64,000 nt of DNA from an uncultured Clostridia bacterium. GTDB taxonomy: Bacteria; Bacillota; Clostridia; TANB77; CAG-508. Position 1 is the first letter of the stretch; each line of letters starts with the position of its first letter. The stretch covers positions 434,001 through 498,000 of the forward strand of contig CAQDYY010000001.1 of the NCBI GenBank assembly GCA_948777935.1. The letters run 5' to 3'. Under the pieces are notes generated by a model. The model was given only the letters and a program-made list of their open reading frames with translations. It ran no database searches and was not told the DNA's origin. Positions 41,897-50,985 of the stretch are shown here, one piece after another. The position numbers and the translations under genes were made by a program.

Positions 41897-42194
41897 ATAT
41901 TTCAACTCCTTCTTTTAATATATTTTCTCTAATTCTATTTTCTTTTCCTAAAGCATTAAAATTAATTAAATCAACTTTATATGGCATATATAGTTCATCT
42001 ATTTCAAAAAATATTTTTGTATTTATTGTATTGGTAAGATCATCTCCAAATAATGCAATATCTATGTCTGATGCTTTTTTATAATCTCCACGAGCCCTTG
42101 AACCAAATATTACAGCTCTTGTAACTTCTTCATATTTTCTTATAATATTTACTATATCTTCTATAATAATTTTATCTACCCCAAATTGTTCCAT
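41886..42194 (-). CDS. Minimal nucleotidyltransferase (MNT), partner of HEPN protein
   Basis: A 102-residue nucleotidyltransferase-fold protein with the catalytic GSRARGDYKKASDIDIAL motif (about 32-49). The second acidic strand is YKVDLINFN (about 72-80). It is the upstream gene of a HEPN/MNT toxin-antitoxin pair, the usual gene order for this type. Start MEQFGVDKIIIEDI. Confidence 0.9.
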   Translation of the reverse strand: MEQFGVDKIIIEDIVNIIRKYEEVTRAVIFGSRARGDYKKASDIDIALFGDDLTNTINTKIFFEIDELYMPYKVDLINFNALGKENRIRENILKEGVEIYAK

Positions 42195-42253
42195 TTTTCC
42201 CCCCTACAAAAGCATTATACACAAAAACAATATAAATTGCAATTACTTATATA

Positions 42254-42293
42254 TAAAAACCAAAATAGAGCCCTTTTAGGCTCTATTTTGGTT
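42254..42293 (-). terminator. Terminator of the 107-aa gene
   Basis: CCAAAATAGAGCC / GGCTCTATTTTGG perfect 13-bp stem overlapping the stop codon, then TTTTTAT on the minus strand. Confidence 0.85.
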
Positions 42294-42599
42294 TTCCTCA
42301 TACGTGTACTTGTGCTTTCCTTCGTGCTTGCTTTCATTTTTCCAGTTATACGCTTCGAAAATAAAATCTGCTTGTGCTACGCTTATACTTTCCAGCCTTT
42401 GCATACGTTTGTTTACTTCAGGATGCATATGGAATTCTCCACAAGTCCACGTTTGCATACTACGATTCACCATCATTTGTCCAAAATAAAGTACTTTTTT
42501 CCGAAAAAATCGCTTGTACAAGATTTGAACATCGAAAATGCAAATTTTTTCACCAACAATAGCTGGTGTCACTTTGTAGTCAAATTTGTAGCCCTTCAT
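42276..42599 (-). CDS. Hypothetical protein, 107 aa
   Basis: Start MKGYKFDYKVTPAIVGEKIC with GAAAGGAC just upstream. A soluble protein with aromatic and His-rich segments (MQTWTCGEFHMHPEVNKRMQ) and a basic, His-containing tail (NESKHEGKHKYTYEENQNRA). No family or active site is recognised. The strong terminator that overlaps its last codons and the good ribosome site argue that it is real. A long plus-strand ORF over the same bases is a shadow. Confidence 0.65.
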   Translation of the reverse strand: MKGYKFDYKVTPAIVGEKICIFDVQILYKRFFRKKVLYFGQMMVNRSMQTWTCGEFHMHPEVNKRMQRLESISVAQADFIFEAYNWKNESKHEGKHKYTYEENQNRA

Positions 42600-42717
42600 G
42601 TTTTGTCCTTTCTGTTATACAAGATAAATCCATATTTTTTTATCTTATATAGCTAAAACCATACCTCTTGTTACAATTTCTATTATACTACTTTATGTTG
42701 ATTTGTCAAGAACAAAA

Positions 42718-42771
42718 GGGCACAGTGGTGTCATGTCCTACGAAGTATTCCCACAAACGGTGCCCCTACAA
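42718..42771 (+). repeat. Family C repeat, copy 5
   Basis: GGGCACAGTGGTGTCATGTC...ATTCCCACAAACGGTGCCCC with loop CTACGAAGT. It lies between glgP and the 107-aa gene. Confidence 0.85.
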
Positions 42772-42781
42772 TCAGTTTTTA

Positions 42782-45355
42782 TTATTCATTTGTAATCCAT
42801 TTTACCAAGTCTAAGTTTGCGCTGTCTAATAGCATTTTATGTTTTGGCATAACTCTAAATGTATAGCCATAATTTCCTCCTGTTGTTAATTCAATTTTTG
42901 CTTTATAAATATATGTATTTGGTTTATTTTCTACCTCTTCTACAAATTTCATTGGTATAATTTGCATACTTTTTACTACACCATTATCTAATATTTTTCC
43001 ATAATATGCTTCTACCTCAATATTTTCACGGTTAATGTTTGGAAGTTCTACAGCACAACTTACTTCTATATTGTTTCCTGCATCTAGTGTAATATTTTCT
43101 AAATTACTTTGTTGATATATTTTTATATCTTTCCAATTACTAAATAATTCATTTTTCCATGCATAATATGATGTTACTTCTTCTAAATTGTTAAAATATG
43201 TATTGTATAAATTCATAAGTGGCATATATAAATTATTTGTATAATCTACTACCATTCTAGAAGTACTATATTTTCCTCCTGTAGAAATAATAGAATTTTT
43301 CATATATTCCATCCAAGCTTTTGAAATTCCATTTTCATCTTTATTATAATATGCTGGTATTATTTTGTTTTCTAATGTTTGGTAAATACTTTCACTATCA
43401 GCATTATCTTGTGCTTCATATGAAGGGTATTGTTCATTAGTTCCTATTAACCAACCATTTTTAGTATTATATCCTTCTGCCCACCATCCATCAGAAATAC
43501 TAAAGTTAACAACACCATTTACAGATGCTTTTTGTCCACTTGTTCCTGATGCTTCCATTGGTCTTCTTGGGTTATTTAACCATACATCAACACCACTTAC
43601 TAAATACCTTGCAATTTGAATATTATAGTTTTCTAATATGAATATCTTGCCTTTAAATTGTGGCTTTAATGATATTTCATGTATATATTTTATTAAATCT
43701 TGCCCTTCTTTATCTGCTGGATGTGCTTTACCTGCAAAAATAATTTGAACTGGGCGATTTTCATCATTTAATATTTGTGTTATTCTTTCTAAATCTCTAA
43801 ATATTAATGTCGCTCTTTTGTATGTAGCAAATCTTCTTGCAAAACCAATTGTTAATGCATTTGGATTTAATTTTGAAACAACATCTTTTATTTCATCATA
43901 TCCATACCCTGCACTTTTCATGCGATTGGTTACATTATCTTTTACTAGTTTTAATAGTTTTATTTTGCGGTCAACATGTGCTTTCCATAGCTCTTCATTT
44001 GGAATATCTGCAATTTGTTTCCATGTTTCATCATCATAAATAGAATCTTGCCAGAATGGTGTTAAATACTTGTTATATAATTCTTTTAAGTTTGGTGCAA
44101 GCCATGAGCAAGTATGTATACCATTTGTAATATGTGTGATTGGGGATTCATCTGCTGAAATATTTGGCCATACATCTCCAAATAATTCTCTTGAAACCTC
44201 ACCATGTAATTTACTAACACCATTTTTCTTCCCTGCAATTTTTAATGCTAAAATTCCCATATTAAAGCCTTGTTCTAAATGGTCACATGGTTTCATTCCT
44301 AATTTTAAGAAACCTTCTCTATCTAGTCCTAACCTTGTCCAGAAATCTTTAAAGTATTTTTCTACTAAATCTAATGGGAATATATCATTTCCTGCTGGTA
44401 CTGGTGTATGTGTTGTAAACACAGTCTTAGAAGTTGCAATTTCTCTTGCTATATCAAATGATACTTTCTTTTCTTCCATAATATCTTTTATTATTTCTAA
44501 TAATAAGAATGATGAATGTCCTTCGTTCATATGATAAACTGTAGGTTTTAAACCTAATTCTTTTAATAAATGAGCTCCTGCCATTCCTAATACTATCTCT
44601 TGGCGAATTCTCATTTCTTGATCTCCACCATATAATCTTAAAGTAATTTCTCTGTCTTCTTCATTAGTATTTTTGTCTATATCAGAATCTAACAAATATA
44701 ATGTTACTCTACCTACATTAATTTGCCAAACTTTTAAATATACTGTTCTTTCTAAAAATTTAACATTAATAATTAATTCTTCTCCATTTTCGTTTTTTGC
44801 AGGTAAAATAGGTAGATTTAATAAATCTATATTGTGGTATATGTTTTCTTGATCACCATATCTGTTAATTTTTTGATTAAAATATCCATTTTTATATAAT
44901 AGACCCACAGCAACAAAAGGTAAACCTAAATCACTTGCTGATTTTAAGTGGTCACCTGATAATATTCCTAAGCCTCCAGAATAAATTGGCACAATTTCAT
45001 CTAATCCATATTCTGCACTAAAATATGCAATTAAGTCATTTTTATTGTTTGGATATTTTTTTGAAAACCAAGTATTTTTGCTATTCATATAGCCATCAAA
45101 GTCTTCTACTACTTTATCATATTTTTTTAGTAATTCTTGGTTTGTTGCAGCTTTCTCTAATTTTTCTTGTGATACTTGTTTTAAAAATTTAACTGGATTT
45201 TTCCCAATATTCTCCCATAAATCAATATCAATTTCTTTAAATAGCCTTAAATATTCGCTATTCCATGCCCACCATAAGTTGTTTGCAATTTCAGATAAAC
45301 GGTTAATCCTCTTTGGTAATTGAGGGTTAACTGTAATTAGATTAAACATATACAT
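42782..45355 (-). CDS. glgP: Alpha-glucan (glycogen/starch) phosphorylase, GT35
   Basis: Releases glucose-1-phosphate from alpha-1,4-glucans. 857 residues of the alpha-glucan family type: an N-terminal DUF3417 segment (LPKRINRLSEIANNLWWAWNSEYLRLF), then AYFSAEYGLDEIVPIYSGGLGILSGDHLKSASDLGLP, YHMNEGHSSFLLLE, THTPVPAGNDIFP, FARRFATYKRATLI and the pyridoxal-phosphate site region NNPRRPMEASGTSGQKASVNG. Single gene with its own promoter, divergent from the 45516 gene. It probably mobilises stored glycogen; no glgABC genes are in the window. Confidence 0.94.
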   Translation of the reverse strand: MYMFNLITVNPQLPKRINRLSEIANNLWWAWNSEYLRLFKEIDIDLWENIGKNPVKFLKQVSQEKLEKAATNQELLKKYDKVVEDFDGYMNSKNTWFSKKYPNNKNDLIAYFSAEYGLDEIVPIYSGGLGILSGDHLKSASDLGLPFVAVGLLYKNGYFNQKINRYGDQENIYHNIDLLNLPILPAKNENGEELIINVKFLERTVYLKVWQINVGRVTLYLLDSDIDKNTNEEDREITLRLYGGDQEMRIRQEIVLGMAGAHLLKELGLKPTVYHMNEGHSSFLLLEIIKDIMEEKKVSFDIAREIATSKTVFTTHTPVPAGNDIFPLDLVEKYFKDFWTRLGLDREGFLKLGMKPCDHLEQGFNMGILALKIAGKKNGVSKLHGEVSRELFGDVWPNISADESPITHITNGIHTCSWLAPNLKELYNKYLTPFWQDSIYDDETWKQIADIPNEELWKAHVDRKIKLLKLVKDNVTNRMKSAGYGYDEIKDVVSKLNPNALTIGFARRFATYKRATLIFRDLERITQILNDENRPVQIIFAGKAHPADKEGQDLIKYIHEISLKPQFKGKIFILENYNIQIARYLVSGVDVWLNNPRRPMEASGTSGQKASVNGVVNFSISDGWWAEGYNTKNGWLIGTNEQYPSYEAQDNADSESIYQTLENKIIPAYYNKDENGISKAWMEYMKNSIISTGGKYSTSRMVVDYTNNLYMPLMNLYNTYFNNLEEVTSYYAWKNELFSNWKDIKIYQQSNLENITLDAGNNIEVSCAVELPNINRENIEVEAYYGKILDNGVVKSMQIIPMKFVEEVENKPNTYIYKAKIELTTGGNYGYTFRVMPKHKMLLDSANLDLVKWITNE

Positions 45356-45406
45356 TGTAATATTTCCTCCTTAGTTTCTACAAATAATTTATCTTTTGAT
45401 ATAATT

Positions 45407-45482
45407 ATTATCTATTATAATAATTAAAAAGTCAAACATTTTTTGCAACTTTTTTGACTTTTTTTATGTAATAATGTTATAC
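45407..45482. promoter_or_regulatory. Divergent promoters for glgP (-) and the 45516 gene (+)
   Basis: Minus: TTGACT (45434-45429), 16-nt spacer, GATAAT (45412-45407). Plus: TTGACT (45453-45458), 18-nt spacer, TATACT (45477-45482). The two -35 boxes face each other within an inverted repeat (AAAAAGTCAAA...TTTGACTTTTT), so expression could be co-regulated. Confidence 0.6.
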
Positions 45483-45515
45483 TCTATATAAAGAATTTTT
45501 TAGGAGGAAATTTTT

Positions 45516-46205
45516 ATGGGAAATATAACAAACATGAAGAAAGCATTAGATGATAGAACTAACACTAATTTATCATATATAAAGAATAAAGTAAAATCCC
45601 CTATGAAGAAAAAGGGAATTAGAGGATTTGTTGCTCTTGTAGCACCTGGTGCATCTAGCAAATATAAATTAAATCAAAATCAAAGAAAAGTTCAATTATA
45701 TGGAAGAACAATATTAGGTATTGCTACTGCTATATCTGCAATTACTATTGGTGCTACATCTTTTAAAGGTAATTCTATTGATAATACTTCTGTATCTAAA
45801 ACTCAAGAAATGTTACAACAAGATAACTTAATTGAAACAGCTGAAAATAAGCTATTGGAATGTGTTTTTGGTGATAATCTTGCTAGTATTGATAATTCTG
45901 AAGTAGTATACGATATAGACAGATTTGATGGTCATCAAATTCTTAAAATAGTTTCTAGAACAAATGAATTAGAAAAAACTCTATTTACTTACGATCCAAA
46001 TTTCTTTTCAGATAAGTTTACTAATTCAAAAGAAATTGTTTCTTTAATGAATGATACTATAGATGTTTATTTTTCTAAAAATGCTTCTAAAAAGAAATTA
46101 GAAAGTTTAAAAGAATCTATAGAAAAATGTGAAAATAAGAATTTTAAATTTAAAAATAATCATATTGTTGAAGATAAACAAATTGAAAATGACAATGAAA
46201 GATAA
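45516..46205 (+). CDS. Membrane-anchored protein of unknown function, 229 aa
   Basis: An N-terminal basic region (about 1-60, KNKVKSPMKKKGIRG) is followed by one hydrophobic helix (RTILGIATAISAITIGATSF, about 68-88). A polar, acidic, helical extracytoplasmic or cytoplasmic domain (about 90-229) comes next. It ends in a charged tail (KQIENDNER). RBS AGGAGGAAA. No family is recognised. The basic-then-helix layout fits a single-pass membrane protein. It is divergent from glgP and monocistronic. Confidence 0.7.
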   Translation: MGNITNMKKALDDRTNTNLSYIKNKVKSPMKKKGIRGFVALVAPGASSKYKLNQNQRKVQLYGRTILGIATAISAITIGATSFKGNSIDNTSVSKTQEMLQQDNLIETAENKLLECVFGDNLASIDNSEVVYDIDRFDGHQILKIVSRTNELEKTLFTYDPNFFSDKFTNSKEIVSLMNDTIDVYFSKNASKKKLESLKESIEKCENKNFKFKNNHIVEDKQIENDNER

Positions 46206-46340
46206 AAAACTTTTTATTTAATGTATATACAATATATTCCATTTCTTTCTATTTATATATATATTCTATTATATGTATGCATATAAGCTAAATGCTAGGA
46301 ATATCTAGAATATCATATATTACTAACGGTAAAATATGGT

Positions 46341-46367
46341 AACCACAAGCTTTTGTGGTTATTTTTT
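46341..46367 (+). terminator. Terminator downstream of the 45516 gene
   Basis: AACCACAA / TTGTGGTT stem followed by ATTTTTT. The ~135 nt between the stop codon and this hairpin are AT-rich with no feature seen. Confidence 0.75.
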
Positions 46368-46463
46368 ATGTATAAAAATTCCGTATATAATCCACAATAA
46401 CTACCAAAAATTATCATTCATTTATAAAAATGGTTCTGTTATTTTATAATATAGGTGGTTTAT

Positions 46464-46802
46464 ATGAAATTAGATAAAAAGACTAATATTAAAATTGGTG
46501 AAATTTTAAGAAAAACTAGAAAATCTCTTGGTTATACACAAGAAGATGTTGCAGAAATGTTAGACCTTGCTTCTCGTTATGTTTATGATATTGAAAGGGA
46601 CAAAACAAAAGGAAGTATTGATACTTTGGTTAAACTTTGTAATATATATAATATTACACCAACATATGTTTTACAACACTATTTAAATGTTGATAAAGAA
46701 TATCAAATTGACCCAGATTTAATTGGCTTTTATGATCTTAATAGGCGTGACCAAGAAATTGTACTTGCTCTAATTCGCTATATGAATATTAATAATACCT
46801 AA
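46464..46802 (+). CDS. XRE-family helix-turn-helix transcriptional regulator
   Basis: A 112-residue regulator. The HTH lies at about 11-65: KIGEILRKTRKSLGYTQEDVAEMLDLASRYVYDIERDKTKGSIDTLVKL, the classical Cro/C1 pattern. A short C-terminal helical domain (DLNRRDQEIVLALIRYMN) may mediate dimerisation. Start ATG 46464, 5 nt after AGGTGG, with a TATAAT at 46445-46450. Target unknown. The convergent MFS gene is on its right. Confidence 0.88.
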   Translation: MKLDKKTNIKIGEILRKTRKSLGYTQEDVAEMLDLASRYVYDIERDKTKGSIDTLVKLCNIYNITPTYVLQHYLNVDKEYQIDPDLIGFYDLNRRDQEIVLALIRYMNINNT

Positions 46803-46805
46803 AAA

Positions 46806-46860
46806 GAGGCACAGTGGTGTCATGTCTAACTGGTATTTTCACAAACGATGCCCCCCTACA
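46806..46860 (+). repeat. Family C repeat, copy 6 (degenerate)
   Basis: GAGGCACAGTGGTGTCATGTC...ATTTTCACAAACGATGCCCC with loop TAACTGGT. It begins 3 nt after the XRE stop. The end pairing is weakened by GGGCAC changing to GAGGCAC. Confidence 0.8.
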
Positions 46861-46880
46861 TTTTAGCTTAAATAATAAAT

Positions 46881-46912
46881 AGAAAAAGGTTACTTTGAAA
46901 GTAGTCTTTTTT
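46881..46912 (-). terminator. Terminator of the MFS gene
   Basis: AAAAAGACTACTTT / AAAGTAACCTTTTT imperfect stem overlapping the stop, T-rich on the minus strand. Confidence 0.6.
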
Positions 46913-48110
46913 AATCTCCTTTTTTTGGATGATGTAACATATATATTAATGTATTTTGAAATGTAATTTGGAAAAGCATAAAAAATGCTGATAAGCCTAA
47001 AATATATCTAATTCCATAATTGTATACTATTCCTGCAAAAAATAACCCTATTGCTTGTGATATATATGATACAACATGAGAAACATTGTTAAATGCTAAT
47101 TGATATTCTTTTGGAACAGAGTTTATATATCTCCCATCAATTCTATTTTCATATGCAGTTGATATTAGAATAGACCAAGTAATTGCTATTAAGCATATTA
47201 TTAAATTATTTGTTAAAAATGCTATAAAATAGCCTATAAATCTAATTCCAAATTTTATAAAGTTCGTAATATAATCATCTTTTGGTGTAAAATATTTTAA
47301 TGCTAAAATTCCTATAGCATCTGCAATTAGCCCTACAATTAATAAATAATTCGTTGCATTTCCTGCCGAAAACCCAAACATATTCGTTAACATTAACATT
47401 TTTAACCCTAATCCTATTTGCATAGAAATATTTCCGAAAGCATTATATAGTAAATAAATTCTAATAAGTTTATGTTCTTTTATATATTTTAAAATATTGC
47501 CTTCTTCTATTTCTTTAGTTTCAATATTGCATTTGTTTGTTCTTATAGTTAGTAATATTATACATGCTATAATTAGAAAAATAATTGAAATATATAAGCA
47601 TATATTATAATCTATAAAAACACTAAAAAACGCTTTTCCTATAAGCATTCCACCAATTAGAATACCTATATCTTTAAATAGATACTCAATTAGCTTTCTC
47701 TTACTATATAAAATATCATCTTTTTTGATTGTACAAATAAATGGATAAATACAAATTGTTGCCATTTGTTCTATGATAACATCTATTATAATACTAATTC
47801 TAATTAAGTTTACATATTCGCCACCATTTATTCTAAATAATACAAACATATTTAATATCTTTACAATAAAAGAGATTAAAAAGAAGTTTTTTAGTTTGTT
47901 TCCATGTATTTTATTTGTAACAAGTAGTATTCCTAATGCACATAGTAAAGTACCCATACTTAATATTTGGCTAATTTGGTTTGTAGTAAAACTGTTATTT
48001 TCTAACCATAGTTGTCTAAAATTCCCCCATAAGCCTATCGAGATACTATAAAATGCTAACATAATTAATATTTTGTTTTCGTTTGTTAATTTATTCATTC
48101 TTTCTTTCAT
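46911..48110 (-). CDS. Major facilitator superfamily (MFS) transporter-like protein
   Basis: A 399-residue protein with about twelve hydrophobic segments, starting MKERMNKLTNENKILIMLAFYSISIGLWGNFRQLWLENN. It has the MFS-like half-repeat layout with a central charged loop (TNKCNIETKEIEEGNILKYIKEHK). No substrate-specific motif is recognised, and efflux of a small molecule is the default guess. RBS GAGGGA. The 408-bp gap to its right (48111-48518) holds only AT-rich DNA and an A/B repeat pair. Confidence 0.75.
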   Translation of the reverse strand: MKERMNKLTNENKILIMLAFYSISIGLWGNFRQLWLENNSFTTNQISQILSMGTLLCALGILLVTNKIHGNKLKNFFLISFIVKILNMFVLFRINGGEYVNLIRISIIIDVIIEQMATICIYPFICTIKKDDILYSKRKLIEYLFKDIGILIGGMLIGKAFFSVFIDYNICLYISIIFLIIACIILLTIRTNKCNIETKEIEEGNILKYIKEHKLIRIYLLYNAFGNISMQIGLGLKMLMLTNMFGFSAGNATNYLLIVGLIADAIGILALKYFTPKDDYITNFIKFGIRFIGYFIAFLTNNLIICLIAITWSILISTAYENRIDGRYINSVPKEYQLAFNNVSHVVSYISQAIGLFFAGIVYNYGIRYILGLSAFFMLFQITFQNTLIYMLHHPKKGD

Positions 48111-48246
48111 TTGTTCCCTCTACAATTTTATTCTTTAAAATTATATCGATATATATCTAAAAATGCAACAAAAAAATCAATAAATGTAATATTTATTGTA
48201 ATTATTCAATGCTTTTTTGAAAACATCTCTATATGAATATTTTTGT

Positions 48247-48455
48247 AAGAACCCTCCGTCAGTGCTTCGCACTGCCAGCCACTGCATAAGATATCTGTAA
48301 TGCTCACTAACGTTCGCTAACAGCTATCTTAACCTCCCTTGAGTAAAGGAGGCTTTTCTCTACATTTTTAAATAAACTATTCTAGTCTAAAACAGTAGAG
48401 TAAAGGCCCCTTTATTTAAGGGGGCTGTCGTTCGTAAGAACGACTGGGGGTTCTA
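48247..48455 (+). repeat. Family A/B palindromic repeat pair, A unit with 56-bp insert
   Basis: A unit with the same extra insert as at 20714 (CAGCCACTGCATAAGATATC...GCTATCTTA), spacer TATTCTAGTCTAAAACAGTA, then B unit ending GAACGACTGGGGGTTC. It lies between the MFS gene and the M15 peptidase gene. Confidence 0.85.
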
Positions 48456-48518
48456 ATATACACAATATTTTGTCTCAAATGTATTGACTAATTACTATCT
48501 ATTGTTTTTTCATATTAT

Positions 48519-49199
48519 TTAATCTATTGTTGTACTAGTTCTTCCTGAACCTACAACATTTTCTTGTAATGAGCGCCATGTATTGCAACCTATAATTCCA
48601 TCTACACTTAAACCTCTACTTGCTTGATATCTTCTTACTGCATTATACGTATTATTTCCAAATATTCCGTCTAAACCTCCTGTAGAATATCCTAATGTGT
48701 TTAAATCATCTTGTGCAATTAATACATATACACTTAAACTTCCTCTTTTTATTAATGGATAACCTCCTGTGCTACACGCTGGTGGACTTTGCCTCCTATC
48801 AAAATGCACCCATGTAGGAGAAATACTAACTGGTTCTATATAACTCCACAATCCTGAGTTTTGTGCACTTGTTCTTAGCCTTGCTCTTTGTTCGTTTGTC
48901 CATAGTTGGGCAACATCAAAAGCAGTTCCTGCATAATGCTGTGATTGACCTGCATGCCCACCTTCCCATGGTCTTCTAAATGCATATCCTACTGGTATTG
49001 GTGCACCCCATAATCTTCTTTGGCTATTCCATGAAGTCATTGTCCTTTTTGTAGTCCACAAAGTATTACTTCTACTTGCACCTCTAAATTCTCTAACTAG
49101 TAAAGTTCGATTTACATTATATGGCATAGGTTCTTGTAGCCCTCTATAGTAAGTTTCCATTCTATCTGTATCATTATTATAAACAATAATTTTAGCCAT
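48519..49199 (-). CDS. M15-type peptidase with C-terminal peptidoglycan-binding domain
   Basis: A 226-residue protein. The N-terminal half has the zinc-ligand motif SQHYAGTAFD (SxHxxGxAxD, about 87-96) and TWVHFD (WxHxD, about 128-133) of D-Ala-D-Ala carboxypeptidase/endolysin-like M15 enzymes. The C-terminal half (about 150-215) is a PG_binding_1 repeat: VLIAQDDLNTLGYSTGGLDGIFGNNTYNAVRRYQASRGLSVDGIIGCNTWRSL. No signal peptide is present, which fits a spore cortex or coat enzyme made in the mother cell, or a phage-derived lysin. Its ribosome site is inside a 13-bp hairpin (49201-49253). Confidence 0.85.
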   Translation of the reverse strand: MAKIIVYNNDTDRMETYYRGLQEPMPYNVNRTLLVREFRGASRSNTLWTTKRTMTSWNSQRRLWGAPIPVGYAFRRPWEGGHAGQSQHYAGTAFDVAQLWTNEQRARLRTSAQNSGLWSYIEPVSISPTWVHFDRRQSPPACSTGGYPLIKRGSLSVYVLIAQDDLNTLGYSTGGLDGIFGNNTYNAVRRYQASRGLSVDGIIGCNTWRSLQENVVGSGRTSTTID

Positions 49200-49200
49200 A

Positions 49201-49253
49201 AAAATTCACACCTCTATTTATTCTATGTTAGAAATTATATAGGTGTGAATTTT
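49201..49253 (-). promoter_or_regulatory. Ribosome-site-sequestering hairpin with a promoter-like loop
   Basis: On the minus strand AAAATTCACACCT (49253-49241) pairs perfectly with AGGTGTGAATTTT (49213-49201), hiding the AGGTG ribosome site of the M15 gene (start 49199). The loop contains TATAAT and a CATAGAATA box, the latter resembling sigma-E/K -10 elements (CATAnnnTA). A transcript from guaB would be translationally silent; one starting in the loop would not. Confidence 0.55.
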
Positions 49254-49255
49254 AT

Positions 49256-50764
49256 CTATTTATAATTTTTATCTACTTCTTTTAGCATAACATCATGTGC
49301 ACTACCTTCTGTTATACTTACATTTGATACTAATGTTAATCTTGCTTTTTCGTGTAATTCTGGAATTGAGGTTGCTCCACAATTACACATTGTTGATTTT
49401 ATTTTTGCTACTGTTACTGCTAAATTATCTTTTAGTGAACCAGCATATGGAATGTAAGAATCTACACCTTCTTCAAAAGATAATTTGTTTTTAGCTCCTC
49501 CTAAGTCATATCTTTGCCAGTTTCTTGCACGGTTTGAACCTTCTCCCCAATATTCTTTTACATAGTTATTTCCTACTTTTAATACTCTTGTTGGGCTTTC
49601 ATCAAAACGAGCAAAATATCTTCCCATCATAACAAAATCTGCACCTAATGCAAGTGCTATTGTAATATGGTGGTCATGTACAATTCCTCCATCTGAACAT
49701 ACTGGAATATATACACCTGTTTCTTTAAAATACTCATCACGTGCTGCTACAACATCTATTACAGCACTTGCTTGTCCACGTCCAATTCCTTTTGTTTCTC
49801 TTGTTATACAAATTGAACCTCCGCCAACACCAATTTTTATAAAATCTGCACCGGCTTCTGCTAAATATCTAAACCCTTCTTTATCTACAACATTTCCTGC
49901 TCCAATTTTTACTTTATCTCCATATTTTTCTCTAACAAATTCGATTGTTCTTTTTTGCCATACAGAATATCCATCAGAAGAATCCATACAAACCATGTCT
50001 ACTCCTGCTTCTACTAGAGCTGGTATCCTCTGTTCATAATCTCTTGTGTTAATTCCTGCACCTACAATATATCTCTTGTTTTCATCTAATAGAGAATTTG
50101 GGTTGTTTTTTCTTTCTTCATAATCTTTTCTAAATACTAAATATTTTAAGTTTCCTTCTTCTGTTAAAATTGGTAAACAACTAATTTTGTGTTCCCATAT
50201 AATATCATTTGCTTCTGCAAGAGTAATTCCTTTTTTAGCACATATTGTATTTTCTGCTTTTGTCATATATTCATCTATTGGTGCATCTTGGTTATCTCTT
50301 GTAACACGATAATCTTTATCTGTTACCATTCCTAAGAATTTTCCATTTGCTGTTCCATCTTCTGTTACCATAACAGTAGAATGTCCTGTTCTTTCTACTA
50401 GAGCTATTACTTCTTTTAGTGGTGTTCCACTTTTTACATTAGAATCACTAATAATAAAGCCTGCTTTGTGTTTTTTTACATGACGAACCATTTCTGCTTG
50501 TGATTCAATAGATTGTGCTCCATAAATAAAAGCAACTCCTCCTTCTCTTGCAAGTGCAATTCCCATTTCTTCTCCTGAAACAGATTGCATTATTGCTGAT
50601 ACCATTGGTACATTTGCTGAATATTTTGGTTCTTCTCCTTTTTTAAATTTTACAAGTGGTGTTTTTAAAGAAACTTTGTCTGGTATGCAATCTTCTGTTG
50701 TTAAATTTGGTAATAATAAAAATTCGTTAAATGTTCTTGAAATATCTTCTAAAATCTTTGCCAT
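49256..50764 (-). CDS. guaB: IMP dehydrogenase
   Basis: Oxidises IMP to XMP, the committed step of GMP synthesis. 502 residues: TIM barrel with two CBS domains inserted (about 95-220, TEDGTANGKFLGMVTDKDYRV and ISCLPILTEEGNLKYLVFRKDYE). IKIGVGGGSICITRETKGIGRGQ carries the catalytic Cys. CSDGGIVHDHHITIALALGADFVMMGRYFA is the phosphate-binding segment. Upstream is a small membrane ORF that shares its direction and may share its promoter. Confidence 0.96.
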   Translation of the reverse strand: MAKILEDISRTFNEFLLLPNLTTEDCIPDKVSLKTPLVKFKKGEEPKYSANVPMVSAIMQSVSGEEMGIALAREGGVAFIYGAQSIESQAEMVRHVKKHKAGFIISDSNVKSGTPLKEVIALVERTGHSTVMVTEDGTANGKFLGMVTDKDYRVTRDNQDAPIDEYMTKAENTICAKKGITLAEANDIIWEHKISCLPILTEEGNLKYLVFRKDYEERKNNPNSLLDENKRYIVGAGINTRDYEQRIPALVEAGVDMVCMDSSDGYSVWQKRTIEFVREKYGDKVKIGAGNVVDKEGFRYLAEAGADFIKIGVGGGSICITRETKGIGRGQASAVIDVVAARDEYFKETGVYIPVCSDGGIVHDHHITIALALGADFVMMGRYFARFDESPTRVLKVGNNYVKEYWGEGSNRARNWQRYDLGGAKNKLSFEEGVDSYIPYAGSLKDNLAVTVAKIKSTMCNCGATSIPELHEKARLTLVSNVSITEGSAHDVMLKEVDKNYK

Positions 50765-50820
50765 GTTTTATTTCCCCCTAATAAATACATTTTTAAATAA
50801 AGTGGAATGAAGCCTAAGCT

Positions 50821-50937
50821 TCATTCTTTTGGTTTTTTACGGCATAATTGATAAAAATCATCAATTGCCAGAAAAAGGGTCGCTAAAGCTATCAGAATAC
50901 TACCTAACGACTTTAGAAACATTGCACTTTTTTCCAT
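50821..50937 (-). CDS. Small single-helix membrane ORF (38 aa), unknown
   Basis: MEKSAMFLKSLGSILIALAT followed by LFLAIDDFYQLCRKKPKE: one hydrophobic helix and a basic tail with one Cys. It has a consensus-like promoter (50986-51014) and a GAGGAGG ribosome site 8 nt before the ATG. A short hairpin (GAATGAAGC/GCTTCATTC) follows its stop but lacks a T-run, so the transcript may continue into guaB. Layout resembles small stress-peptide genes, but no family is recognised. Confidence 0.6.
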   Translation of the reverse strand: MEKSAMFLKSLGSILIALATLFLAIDDFYQLCRKKPKE

Positions 50938-50985
50938 ATTGTTCCTCCTCTTCTTGTAATGTGCACTACCCTAATTGGTATATCT

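Noticed and set aside
42186..42656. 156-codon plus-strand ORF over the 107-aa minus-strand gene
   Set aside because: No good ribosome site, and the minus-strand ORF has a clear ribosome site and terminator; composition looks like a shadow.
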